Source: Tubulanus polymorphus (Eukaryota; Nemertea; Palaeonemertea; Tubulaniformes; Tubulanidae). Taken from it: a stretch of 60,000 nucleotides of DNA. A program made the position numbers and the translations under genes. The notes beneath the pieces were generated by a model. The model was given only the letters and a program-made list of their open reading frames with translations. It was not told where the DNA came from and made no database searches. The stretch covers positions 10,160,850 to 10,220,849 of the forward strand of contig NC_134029.1 of assembly GCF_964204645.1 (NCBI RefSeq), in the 5' to 3' direction. This document shows positions 8,851 through 18,744 of the stretch, piece after piece. Position 1 is the first letter of the stretch. Every line of letters begins with the position of its first letter.

Positions 8851-9513
8851 ATGAGTTTTGATAAGTGTTTTGTTATTAAAATGAAGAAAGAAGAAGAACC
8901 CAACTTCAAAATCGAAATAAAAGAAACCAATAAATTATTTTCACAGTTTAACATTAGAAATTATATTTCAGCAACAAATTTAGTGTCCGCAAGACATTAT
9001 AAAATCGATAACATTACTATGATTAATCAAATATCAAATGAAACATATTTAATTACTGAACTAGTAGATACTTTTGATAATGGAATAAAAAATCCTAAGA
9101 TATTTAAAACAGTTTTAAAATTAAAAGGAACTTTAGATGAAAACATAATAAATATTCTTAAAATTCCTTTCAATGAAAGAAAAAGTGATATAATACTTTC
9201 AAAAGATTATAATGATTTGATTAACTTCAGAATTGAAAAAAGAAAATTATATTATTTCAATTTTGATAATAAACAATTTATCTATAATGAAAATTCATCA
9301 AATATTGGAATTCAATGTGAATCAGTTAATAATAATTCTTATAAAGATATTGCAGTTCAATGTAACTTAGATGATGAATTTAGAAAATTCAATCCTAATG
9401 AAAAAGTGTATTGTTATTGTGGTGGCAAATATTTAAAATCACATAAATCAAAGCATTATCAGACAATTAAACATATCAATTATGAAAAGAATAATAATTC
9501 TATATTGAAATAA
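8851..9513 (+). CDS. ORF1 of the Polinton-like element, zinc-finger protein of unknown function
   Basis: An intact 220-codon ORF with an ATG start, rich in K, N, I and E. Residues 1-59 lie in the TIR and are duplicated at the right end. Near the C-terminus are Cys188 and Cys190 (YCYCGGKY) and His202 and His208 (KHYQTIKH), a CxC-X11-H-X5-H treble-clef-like pattern. As far as I recall, similar CxCGG..H..H tails occur in many proteins of Polinton-like viruses, virophages and giant viruses. No enzymatic motif is seen. Upstream iterons may control it. The function is unknown; DNA or RNA binding is a guess from the finger. Confidence 0.65.
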   Translation: MSFDKCFVIKMKKEEEPNFKIEIKETNKLFSQFNIRNYISATNLVSARHYKIDNITMINQISNETYLITELVDTFDNGIKNPKIFKTVLKLKGTLDENIINILKIPFNERKSDIILSKDYNDLINFRIEKRKLYYFNFDNKQFIYNENSSNIGIQCESVNNNSYKDIAVQCNLDDEFRKFNPNEKVYCYCGGKYLKSHKSKHYQTIKHINYEKNNNSILK

Positions 9514-9623
9514 GATTAAGCTGTATGTTTCAAATATCATAACTCAAAAATAATAATTTAACTCTAAATATTCATATTCAAAATAAGATATTTTATAAGC
9601 TGTTTAATTTTTCTCTTAAATAA

Positions 9624-9821
9624 ATGGATGGTTTCATCGCAACTGGGAAAAGTGATTTGAAACATTATCTTGTAGCAGGAGAGTTAATATTAGCTGCATT
9701 ATACTTTTACTATGAGAATATTAGTAAAGATTTGATGAATGAAAATATTAAACTGAGCAATAAATTGAAAAAATTGAATGGAAATAAAAATAATCATAAA
9801 AAAGTTATTGAATCAGATTAG
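9624..9821 (+). CDS. ORF2 of the Polinton-like element, small membrane protein candidate
   Basis: 65 codons from ATG to TAG, 110 bases after ORF1 and on the same strand. Residues 14-30 form a hydrophobic stretch (YLVAGELILAALYFYY) that could span a membrane once; residues 35-60 are polar, with heptad-like I/L spacing, and could form a short coiled coil. Its short length and AT-rich composition leave some risk of a chance ORF, but placement in a run of same-strand ORFs supports it. No family recognised. Confidence 0.4.
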   Translation: MDGFIATGKSDLKHYLVAGELILAALYFYYENISKDLMNENIKLSNKLKKLNGNKNNHKKVIESD

Positions 9822-9910
9822 TGAATTAATTAAATACATAAATTAGTGAAAATATATTAAACTTATTACATCTAATATATAGAAATCAACAGAATATTAA
9901 ATCAATTATT

Positions 9911-10144
9911 ATGCTTACAGGTTTATTTTCTTTTTCGATTTATAGTATTAAGCAGTTGTCAGAATTCTTTGATAGCTGTAAAATTAGATATACAGAATTA
10001 AAAGAAAATATAAATTATATTTCAGATCGAATAAATAATATTAAGTGTTGTGAAGTATGTAATAAAAGATATAAAAATTCAAAGAGTTTAAAAACTCATA
10101 AATATATTCATGAATTGAATGATAAACTGTCTAATTCAAATTGA
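9911..10144 (+). CDS. ORF3 of the Polinton-like element, single C2H2 zinc-finger protein
   Basis: 77 codons, ATG to TGA, 90 bases after ORF2. A hydrophobic N-terminus (LFSFSIYSI) is followed by a helical part and one classical finger: Cys47-X2-Cys50-X12-His63-X3-His67 (CEVCNKRYKNSKSLKTHKYIH). Codon use and AT content match ORF1. One finger alone would bind DNA weakly, so it may dimerise or bind protein (inference). It is a second zinc-binding protein in the same small element. Confidence 0.5.
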   Translation: MLTGLFSFSIYSIKQLSEFFDSCKIRYTELKENINYISDRINNIKCCEVCNKRYKNSKSLKTHKYIHELNDKLSNSN

Positions 10145-10225
10145 GAATAAGACTGTTAAATTAGCTGAAATGTATGAAATATTGTAAAAATATTAGTTAA
10201 TCAAAAAAGGGGGTTGAGGTATCAA

Positions 10226-10280
10226 TGTATTAAATACGTATTAAATACGTATTAATGTATTAAATACGTATTAATGTATC
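10226..10280. repeat. Short tandem repeat ATTAAATACGT
   Basis: Three to four overlapping copies of ATTAAATACGT, with ATTAATGTATTAAATACGT variants, lie between ORF3 and ORF4. The repeat TACGTA is itself palindromic. Confidence 0.7.
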
Positions 10281-10768
10281 CAATAAGGGTAAAAAATATT
10301 TTAAAGCGTAAGGTTTCAGCGAACTCTAACTCTTTTTGAATTTTAACCTATTTTAATAAAAATTTGATATATAAATGTGCTCAAGATTAATTAAAGTTCG
10401 ACACGTATAAAAACATATCCGGGTGATTATTCAGGTATGCATTATTTCATAAAATTTAAGAATACAGATTTTTTACAGAATTGAAAAAAGTTGCTGCTAA
10501 TGATAATTATGATGATAAAAGTGATAACTTTGATGAAATAATTCAATATTACAGTTATGAAGATTTTTCACAGGATGTAATAAATGAAATAAGAAAGGAT
10601 ACAAAAAATAAATATAGAAATATAAGTGAAGACAACTTAAACCAATATATTTATTTAACTTATGAATTGTATGCTAAGAATTTGAATTCTGTTGATGGTT
10701 ATCATACAAAACTATTAGGTGAAGTTGAAGGTAATAGAAAATCACAAGAATTAAAAGATGCATGGCAC

Positions 10769-10858
10769 TGTCACCCTGATATAATTTCATAATCATATAG
10801 ATCTACAATGTCATATCGAACAGTTCATAATATTTCATAGCTCTACTACATATTAATG

Positions 10859-10903
<45 letters not shown>

Positions 10904-11270
10904 TGATATAACTTATGACTATAGTGTCAATATGTGCTTTAAGGTCGTAATCAACATGTGACATTACTTAATTAGCTATAGTCAGTGCTCATCGATAATT
11001 AATTAATGTCTCTCAAACATTTCACTAGGTGTTTGTTTGTGAGTCCTGATGTCTACAACTTGTCTGACCCCTAGTTCTCGCATTATACTCATGATTCTGT
11101 ATATAAAGACTATGTAAAGCTATGATAATCATTCTCATTCCGGGATGCAATAAAGATTGTACATATAAGGTTTAACTGCCTTGTTGTTCCTGATGGATGG
11201 AATCCTGTACCGCTGGTGTAAATGCTAGTTCCCCCAGCCAGCCTGCCGATACAACAACCAGCCGGTTACA
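10769..11270 (+). mobile_element. Solo LTR inside ORF4
   Basis: 502 bp beginning TGTCACC and ending GGTTACA (7-bp ends, one mismatch), flanked by the 4-bp direct repeat GCAC at 10765-10768 and 11271-11274. It contains a TATATAAAG box near 11100 and AATAAA near 11147, in the order of an LTR promoter and polyadenylation site, and an internal (AAT)n. The GC-richer 3' part contrasts with the host element. The internal region is gone, as expected after LTR-LTR recombination. A 4-bp duplication fits Ty3/Gypsy or related elements. Confidence 0.75.
10857..10903. repeat. (AAT)n microsatellite
   Basis: About 15 AAT units inside the solo LTR. Confidence 0.95.
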
Positions 11271-11330
11271 GCACAAATTGTTTTTAGAATTAGAATCAGA
11301 AAAGTAATTCAAAATATGAATATAATACCC

Positions 11331-11627
11331 CTTATGTCTTTATTGTCTTTAGTACTTTTAGTACATAAAGAATAAATCTTTATATTATAAGTAGTTTCAA
11401 AAGTAAAATAGAACTACTAAACTACTAAAGAGATAAAGACATAAATATATATATTACTGTTTCAATAATCATATTTATTCATCTGATGGATTTTAAATAT
11501 TACTGTTTCAATAATAATATTTATTTATCATATATAAAAATTATTTATATATTTATTTTTTTAAGTACTAATAAAATAAAGATATATTCTTTATGTACTA
11601 AAAGTACTAAAGACAATAAAGACACAA
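11331..11627. repeat. Inverted repeat abutting the right TIR
   Basis: Arms 11331-11383 and 11575-11627 (about 53 bp, core GTCTTTAGTACTTTTAGTAC) are near-exact inverses. The right arm stops exactly where the TIR begins at 11628. The loop contains a direct repeat of ATATTACTGTTTCAATAAT. Confidence 0.75.
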
Positions 11628-11805
11628 GATTAATCATAGTAATGTTATCGATTTTATAATGTCTTGCGGACACTAAATTTGTTGCTGAAATATAATTTCT
11701 AATGTTAAACTGTGAAAATAATTTATTGGTTTCTTTTATTTCGATTTTGAAGTTGGGTTCTTCTTCTTTCTTCATTTTAATAACAAAACTTTTATTAAAA
11801 CTCAT
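11545..11805 (-). pseudogene. Truncated duplicate of ORF1 created by the TIR
   Basis: An 86-codon frame whose first 59 residues match ORF1 with two substitutions (D4N, C6S). The remaining residues are read-through of AT-rich inverted-repeat DNA and are hydrophobic. The zinc finger is missing. It may be transcribed from the same TIR promoter but is probably a by-product. Confidence 0.6.
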
Positions 11806-12227
11806 TCAAATATAAATATTCAATGATTTAAATATGAATTATTTCAATCACACTTTGCTCACACTTGTTATGTTTGAAATTGATTTTAATTCTAACAACT
11901 CGTTAATTACTCGTTACTTTTTATCACACATTTTATGTTTGCGCTTTACTCACACTTTACTCACACTTTTTATGTTTAAAATTGATTTTTTATTATTCGA
12001 AATCTATATTTGATCTTACTTATCTAGATTATTATGCTAACACTTTACTCACACTTTTTACATATGAATATTTTAAGAGTAAATAGGAATTAGTTGTTCT
12101 ATATCAAAGGTTGAGGGGTCGAGTGAGTAAAAAATAAAAATAAATTCGAGCGTGCGAGAATTTATTTTTATTTTTTACGAGCTCGACCGTTCGACCTTTG
12201 GTACAGAACAACTAATTCCTATTTACT
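11628..12227 (-). repeat. Right terminal inverted repeat of the Polinton-like element
   Basis: A 600-bp inverse of the left TIR, containing the right terminal palindrome (12085-12220), iterons and the 5' end of ORF1. Read on the minus strand, the duplicated ORF1 start (ATG at 11805) runs 59 codons and then into unrelated sequence, to a stop at 11545. Confidence 0.85.
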
Positions 12228-12233
12228 TATGCC
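12228..12233. repeat. Target-site duplication TATGCC, right copy
   Basis: Direct repeat of 8438-8443. Confidence 0.85.
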
Positions 12234-12694
12234 AATTTCATATTCAGTGTTTTGATGTTTTCTGCAATCAGACTACCAGATATTGAAACCGAATGAGAGC
12301 TGACCTCGCATCGAAACTTCAAAACTGAGCCATCGCCGCTTGTCTTTTCTGACGTGGTTTAGGTCCACTGGTAGTTAATAACGCACGCACCCTCCCCCCC
12401 CACCCCTTGGAGAGCCCTGGGTACGGCCTGCATAGTGACGGTGGCTCTGTAAATACGGTGAAGCATTGGAGTTAATGACAAATGTCTGAAATAACTTCGG
12501 TGACCTTAAAAAGGTGCGAAAAAGGACCTTCTCTTTTTTTAAGAAATTCATATTCCAAAGTTGGGGTTTTAAGTCAGAAACTCGCCTGTTTCGTAAGATC
12601 TGACTTACGCAAGGTTAACTGTGTATACATATATATGATCTTCGAATTTGGCTCAACTCCGTATCCGAGATACTGGGTTGTGAAATCATATTTG

Positions 12695-12910
12695 GAAGCT
12701 CGGCCAATAGAATGACGCATTATAAAAGATACTGCTGCGCATGCTTGTGTGGAGGATGTGACGCGTTTGTATTCCCAAATGTTTTATCCATCAACTTTAT
12801 GAACAACTTCTTCAATGTAATCACGCAATTATAAATATCTCGAACAATTCCAAGACAGCTTTATTATTTTTATCGGCATTCCTACAATCGGAAAAAGCGG
12901 TCATGTAAGT
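12695..12910 (+). promoter_or_regulatory. Candidate Pol II promoter with non-coding first exon
   Basis: CCAAT near 12704, TATAAAAG at 12721-12728 and GCGCATGC just downstream have the spacing of a classical promoter with a start near 12750. About 155 bases later CAT|GTAAGT (GT at 12905) is a strong 5' splice site. Between them no useful ORF is seen, so the exon would be 5' UTR. No cDNA evidence; inference. Confidence 0.3.
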
Positions 12911-14216
12911 TGCCTTCAAAAAGTTAACTTTTCGAAATTCGACTTAATAAGTCGAAATTGTGAAAAAATGTTCTCGTATGTCACCTAGGGGCTTCCGTAA
13001 AAACGCATAGCAACAATCGTTCAAATCACCACCAACGCAATTTCTTTTTGAAGATTATCTACTAAATGGCATTAGACTGAAAACTTGGATTTACTTCCTT
13101 ACGTTGTTGGAACCAGGAAATGAAAATAGAAGTAGGTTGTTGCGTCGGAATTCACCACGGGTGCTACCTTAGTTTCATTTTTCATATACATATATCACCA
13201 ATCGCGTCTCACTACTTGAGTAATACGATCATAAGGGACCCATCGCATTTGTGCCAGCGAGTAAGTCGGGACAGTCACGTGATGAAATTTGACGGCAGAG
13301 ATTGGACCAGTTGAAAAAAATACAAATTGTTTTACGAAATGGTTTTGTGGTTACAAAAACTACGGACAATTTTATTTCCTTTGACTAATCAATGATACAT
13401 GACAATTAACTCGTCAAAGAAAAGCATACTTCTTGGGTGATGAACACATACGCATTTGTAAAAATAATGTTTTAAACTTTAAGGCATCCCTAGAAGCACT
13501 TACATAATCACGTGACTGACCCACTTTCTCATCCAACATGCATTAGAGATACCAGATTCGGGTAATATATGTTTTTATTATTACGATAATTTCAATATAA
13601 TGTCCATACTTTATTCAGATCCAAACAACACGTCTGCCAATCCAAGCAACCATAGAAAATACAATACAATCCTACACATAAGGTACTTTTTAGATGTAAT
13701 TTTACTATGAAAGGGCACATTCAAAGACAAAAAGAAGGGCGCATTTAAGTTGAAAGGGCCTGACCAATGGTTCCTATCTTTTTAATTCTTGTAATATTTG
13801 TAAAATTGTATAATGGGGACGGGGGTTATTGGCCGCTTTAGAGCCCGGAAATCCACCTGAATGCACCAATTAGACAAAATCTTGATATGCATTATGCATT
13901 GTGCGTGAAAAAAAGGATATCACTTTTTGAAGTGCACTTTTTGCTGAGGATTTCGACCCTTTTCAGATGAAAATCCCCTTTCAAAATCCTGGATACGGTT
14001 GTGAAAATTGTAAGCCAATCGTTACAATAGAAATCTATCTAAAAAATTTGCTGTTATTCAGATTCTGAAATGCGTTGAATTCCTATCTTCCTATTTATGC
14101 ATGATGAAATGTATACAATAGGGAAGTTTCCAGTTTCCTGGCGCCATTTTGAGGCGGTCCCACAGGTCCCCGCATTGTTGGACAGATTTTCACATTTTTT
14201 AAATTAAAACCTTTAG
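12911..14216. other. Intron or intergenic DNA, nothing firm
   Basis: No coding exon could be supported. A GAGTAAGT splice-donor-like word at 13259 lacks a convincing exon in front of it. Confidence 0.3.
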
Positions 14217-14705
14217 CGCGATTCATTGTAGTCCATCACTCTTTGACTTCAAAAATTTAAGTCATGTATTGTTAGAAAGGTGACAATTTCTAGAAAATTG
14301 CCATGAAAATAGCGTAATACGCGCATGCAGAAACTCGACGGTCAACCACTCGCGCACGCTTTGCGCTTAACTCAACCGGTGGCCACGCGCGTTTCTATGA
14401 AGATATTTCGGCCAATGTAGTATCAACAAAATCCTCAGATAAAACTCTATCTTCAATGAAAAATTCTACATTGTATCTCAAAACATGAAAAAGTCACAGT
14501 CAATAACACAAAATTACCAATCTTTTTGAGGCGCCTTCCTTAAAGTGACGTATATTTTTAAAACTGTAACTGCATCCGATTGTTGCAGCCGATAAAAATA
14601 AAATAAACACCATCAGAAAATAGAAATTGTCACCTTTCTAACGATACATGACTTAAATTTTTGAGGCAAAAGGGAGATGGACTACAATTACATATGCCGC
14701 TCGCG
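14217..14705. mobile_element. Fold-back/MITE-like element with ~76-bp inverted arms
   Basis: Arms 14217-14292 and about 14621-14705 are inverted copies (shared core AAATTTAAGTCATGTAT) separated by about 330 bp. The outermost bases diverge, so the exact termini and TSD are not clear. The open frame that starts in the right arm at 14677 is not taken as a gene. Confidence 0.6.
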
Positions 14706-17157
14706 CCCTGATGAAGAAACGACCGTTAGAATTCCGTCAAAAATGATGGGAGAATTTTCCCAAAAATCTATGAAAACATTCGTATGTCAAACAGAATTCC
14801 TGAAATCTGAAGATAAATGCATGTTCTTTCGATCCATACCAAGACACAACCACTTCCATGGCCATTCACCGTTATCATTCGCGTGTTACACCTGGAGTGG
14901 TCATTTGTCAAATAGCGAATAGGAAGACAAATTATGAATGCCGATTGAGGCAATGAATAGGGGTATTTATAGTATAGTAGCCAGGATTTTCAATGCCGTT
15001 TTTGCTTTGTTTTTGATTCTCAATGCTTTGTTCTTAGATAACACGTGTAATTACGTGTATTCTTTGGTTCTAAATTGTGTGCGCTGGTTTGTTATTAGGC
15101 TACTATCTGATATACAATATATATGATGACCAGTCGATTTGAACCCTTCCCATTTGAATCGAAAGAATATTGATATACTGCACTTTACTCGTGAAATCTA
15201 GAAACTACCAAAGTGTAATACGCAATACCGAGTATCTATATGCTCTGCATTCAGTATTCAGAGGGATGGGCTGAGATAATTTTCCGATACGTACCGGATA
15301 TAAGATGAACACTGCAACGCTACGCGCAACAGCCTGCTGATCGTTCGCCGTGCGTAGTATTATGATGATCTTCTAAATCCAACCTTGAATACGACTCAAG
15401 ACTCAACTCAATTATAATGGATAAACATTATAGATTGTGAGGATATCAGACCATAACCGAAATGGCCGACACTTTTACCAAAGTAGGCCCTATTTCAGGA
15501 GCTCTCTTAAAATAGAATCTCTTAAAATTCTTCTAGTATATAACACAAAACTTGGGGGCATTTTAAGGAAGCTTCATGTGTCGTCTGTAGAAATGCCCGC
15601 TGGACTCTCCTACTGATCCACCGGGAAGGGGTGGTCAGTAATTTTATGTTCGTAGATAAAGATGCGCCGATAGATGTTTACGTAATATGCATAGAATAAA
15701 TTTAAATTATTTTGACTTATTGCGAAATATATTTCCAGTTGAAAAGCTTTTCCTTTAAGATCTTTAACGTGTGATTCTATTTTCAATAAAATATGCTAGC
15801 GACATCATATAGGACCGCTGACGCCAAAATTCTACCAATTTCGTTTCTAGATCGTCTGTCCGGTCATCTGCCATGCGAAGGTTTGGTTAGTGTTTGAAAC
15901 AACTTAAATTTGAAAGGTTTTGACATGATACTCATGGCACGGTCACAATTGGTACTACGTAGCGTTGGGGGGAGGGGGGGTGCGAAGGTCGCGCATGCAC
16001 CCCCGTTCCAGTTCTGGAGTTCAGCAGGATTTTTCTGGTAGATCATCCCTTGACATCGTTGCTTGTTGTTAACTCATTTTAATCGCAAATATTAAATTTG
16101 TCACAAAATAGGGTTTCCTGTTTGACGAATCACAAAATGTCATTTTGGGAATCAACTATACTAAATAGAACGACGTGGATTTCAAATAAAAAATCAGCTT
16201 TTGTATAACCTAAAATAGCGGGAGATAGAGGGAATTTCTGATTTGAGGCCTGTAATTACAGAGTACGAAATGAATACTAAAAAGACGTGAATTCAAATCA
16301 AACATGTAACGAACATGTAACGAATGATTTATTGTAAAAAATGGAAGAACATGAAAGAAATTGAAGATAATTGGTTCGTCAGGAAGCGGCAGGGAGAGAC
16401 TTGAAATACATGTAGCCTATACAAGCTAAGCACTATAGAAATGCTGGTCAAAGGCAAATTCCGCCAGATACAATGAGGATAAATGCTTAGTCTGTAGCTT
16501 AGGGTATATATGGATGTATAGAAGCCTGTTGGGACAGGGTCAGAGTTAACATGTTTAAGTGTTTTCGAGGGGTTAGGGTTTAAGAGGGTTAGGTTTAGAT
16601 GTCCAGTCTGTAGGGTCAGGGGTTAGAGGTTTACGTGTTTAAAAAACACCATTCTCCAGAAGAAAATAAAAAGCTACTACGAAATAAACGAACACTTAAG
16701 TCGGTTTCATATGTATAGAGAAAGTTGGCTTTTTATTTGAACTAATATAATATTCATCTTGTGTGATCATCATACTGTCCTCCGTATAGACATTATTATA
16801 TATGGATACATTATCTGTCTACACCTACAGCAGTAGCGTAGAAATAATAAGGTGTGCACACCACTGTAAACGATCATGTATTATAATTTTCAATCGTCGT
16901 CATCATCATCATCATACCCTGCCATTTTTTTCGCAAAATACTTGTCTGAAACATGCCATATCACATTTTGTGCTTACAATCCTTTACAGTACCATCGCCA
17001 TCTTAACCACAGGGGACGGATCCAGATGTTTTGAAAGGGGGAAGTTTGAATATTAGGTGCATGAAACGCCATCCTAGCAAAATATGTAAGTGGTATGCAC
17101 AACCATCAAATGAACGAAGCTTATTTTAAATTCTGTTATCAGCATGCTTTTTTCAAC
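14706..17157. other. Non-coding DNA, nothing recognised except weak TTAGGG-like words
   Basis: Short chance ORFs only. At 16555-16630 there are several GGTTAGGG / GGGTTAGG words, too irregular to call a telomeric array. Confidence 0.3.
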
Positions 17158-17229
17158 AGCTAGTTTTGAAATTTAATTTTATGGCTATGCCGGTATCACG
17201 CACCAGATGGCATTGAGGTACCTCTTCTT

Positions 17230-17400
17230 AGTGCTTGGTGGATAAGGCGTTGGACTAATGACCGAGAGGTTGTGGGATCGAATCCTTAGTGAAACCATGT
17301 TATTCAGGCAGTGCTTCCAGACTCACTGACAAAAAGTAGCAAACTGCATATAATACTTCTTACGAATTTATGGGGTAAATAAAACTTATTCATGTCGTCA
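17230..17400 (+). repeat. tRNA-derived SINE
   Basis: GTGGATAAGGCGTTGGAC (A-box region) and GGGATCGAATCC (B box, 17274-17285) sit at tRNA spacing, followed by a body ending in AT-rich tail sequence. The B box is degenerate; acceptor stem arms do not pair. Confidence 0.55.
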
Positions 17401-17670
17401 TCACATACACGCCAAGTGGCGCTGAGCTAATATATCAAGTTATCCCATCATCATACACCTATGGTGCCTAATATCGAAGCGCTTTTAAAACGGCAACTAC
17501 CGGTATCATCCGCATCCTTTGTTTGCGTTTGCTGTGAAATCGAACAATCTCGGTCTTGACAGTTTTCTATATAATCGCCTGATGTCTAATGACAAGTGAT
17601 TTGACAGTTTGAAGATCGTGAAGGTTTTGGGTTCCAAGACAATTGTAGGTCAGTGTCATCTCTAGGGGCA

Positions 17671-17950
17671 AATACATAGGCCAATTTTGAAGGACTTGTC
17701 ACATACCAAAAGGGCACTTGGATGTCCAAGACATCAATATTAAGCACACTCCAGCACCGAGAGGCTAGTTTTGTAGAACTTGCCCAAGTCCCAAAAGAGC
17801 ACTTGGATGTCCAAAAAAGGCAATATTATGTATATTCCCGTAATGAGGGGAACGGTTTTGAGGAAACATCCCAAAAGGGAAATTTTCGAATATAAGGAGC
17901 ACTTCTGCACTGATATGCACCAATCTTCTTCGTTGACAAGATTAAAAAGG
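17671..17950. repeat. Degenerate tandem repeat, ~80-85 bp unit, three copies
   Basis: CCAAAAG(G/A)G recurs at 17706, 17791 and 17871, and GCACTTGGATGTCCAA at 17714 and 17799. The third copy is the most diverged. Confidence 0.6.
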
Positions 17951-18570
17951 GCACTCGCGATTAGATGGATTTGTTCATGTCTGACAGGTCTCTGACCTCA
18001 TGTCTGGTAATGGCACCGCGTGACTTAACTTTTTTACCTCGGCGCCATCTGATGCGTGATGATACCATGAGTATATTTCCTAACTAGCCATTGGAAATTG
18101 CACACACACTCACACACACTTATTAGTTTAAAATCCAAAATTTACTTCGTGAGATTGTGAGATGGTTGTACGATTGTGAATACGTTGCTTAAATACTGCA
18201 ATCAGTTTTTGCTCCGCACAGCATACTGGGAGTATTGTACCGGTACAAATTATCCGATCAGCTATAAATCGCCCTCTGGATCCGCCACTATTCGTATGAT
18301 CAAAGGTCATTGGCAGATTAATTTCTATTTTACAATATAATAATCCTGATACCGAAGCATTTCTCATCATAATTATAGCAAAAGGTATTACATGTAGTTT
18401 CAACAGCTGATTTAGTTTTTTGAAGTTGCTTATAGGGCAACTATATATACAGTATACACTTATACTGAATTGTTAATTGTAAAAATTTCACTCATTGGGG
18501 ACATTTCTTCATTAGTTCTCGTTCAACAAATGCGCATGGTTTCAAACTTCTTACTTGATTTGAGACCAAA

Positions 18571-18744
18571 ATGCAGGAAAAAGAAGACTTTTATTCATTT
18601 CACCTCAAACGTATGCCAGAAGTTGCGAAATTGCTCGTCTTTGCGTGTACAGAAAATTTTCAAAGATTTTCAGAGCAAGAACTCCCAGGACTCCTATGCG
18701 CCTTTAAAAAGTTCTTTTGTGAAAATCAAACACCGCCAAAATAG
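18571..18744 (+). CDS. Candidate terminal coding exon, unidentified gene
   Basis: A 57-codon frame ends at TAG 18742-18744 and reads like folded protein rather than chance: MQEKEDFYSFHLKRMPEVAK, then LLVFACTENF, and a PGLLCAFKKFFCEN amphipathic segment. It can be entered at ATG 18571 or, more likely, through an acceptor (TTCTTACTTGATTTGAG before 18565, or ATGCAG before 18577), all in the same phase. A 123-codon frame over the same bases in another phase starts at TTG and is less protein-like. The family is not recognised. It could close the gene that starts at 7096 or the one driven from 12.7 kb. Confidence 0.4.
   Translation: MQEKEDFYSFHLKRMPEVAKLLVFACTENFQRFSEQELPGLLCAFKKFFCENQTPPK

Larger units (their letters stand above)
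8444..9028 (+). repeat. Left terminal inverted repeat of the Polinton-like element
   Basis: This 585-bp block is the inverse of 11628-12227. It comprises 7 terminal bases, a 136-bp imperfect palindrome, a region with four iteron-like motifs, and the first 59 codons of ORF1; homology stops right after ATTAATC at 9022-9028. Over the shared 59 codons the two copies differ at two residues, so the repeats are young or kept alike by gene conversion. Confidence 0.85.
10481..11307 (+). pseudogene. ORF4 of the Polinton-like element, broken by a solo LTR
   Basis: The frame is open from 10460 with no in-frame ATG; the first possible start shown is TTG at 10481, so the true start may be spliced (an acceptor-like TTTTTTACAG precedes 10479) or lost. 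It is acidic and polar (YYSYEDFSQDVINEI). At codon CAC (10766-10768) the solo LTR enters, and the frame then runs into LTR sequence to a stop at 10790-10792. On the far side the same frame resumes at the second TSD copy (11272) and reaches TAA at 11305-11307, so the uninterrupted gene would have had 11 more codons. No family recognised. The insertion proves only that the frame once extended across the site. Confidence 0.5.
8444..12227 (+). mobile_element. Small Polinton-like element (non-autonomous or satellite)
   Basis: A 3784-bp element bounded by the 6-bp TSD TATGCC, starting AGTAAAT and ending ATTTACT, with inverted repeats of about 590 bp. A 5'-AG...CT-3' end with long TIRs and a 6-bp TSD matches Polintons/Mavericks as I know them. 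Those are normally 15-20 kb and encode a protein-primed polymerase, integrase, ATPase and capsid; none of these is visible here. Instead there are four short ORFs in very AT-rich, intron-poor DNA, two with zinc-finger motifs. A 502-bp solo LTR inserted later, so the element was about 3.28 kb. Dependence on an autonomous partner is inferred. Confidence 0.75.
17158..18096. mobile_element. Non-autonomous DNA element with ~62-bp TIRs
   Basis: Left 17158-17220 and right 18035-18096 are inverted copies (both contain GCTAGTT...GAAAT and GTATCA(T)CACGCA(C/T)CAGATGGC). No transposase frame lies between. The interior carries a tRNA-derived SINE head and an 80-85 bp tandem repeat, so the element is itself composite. 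Confidence 0.5.

Noticed and set aside
16555-16640. Telomeric repeat array
   Set aside because: Only scattered TTAGGG-like words in irregular context.
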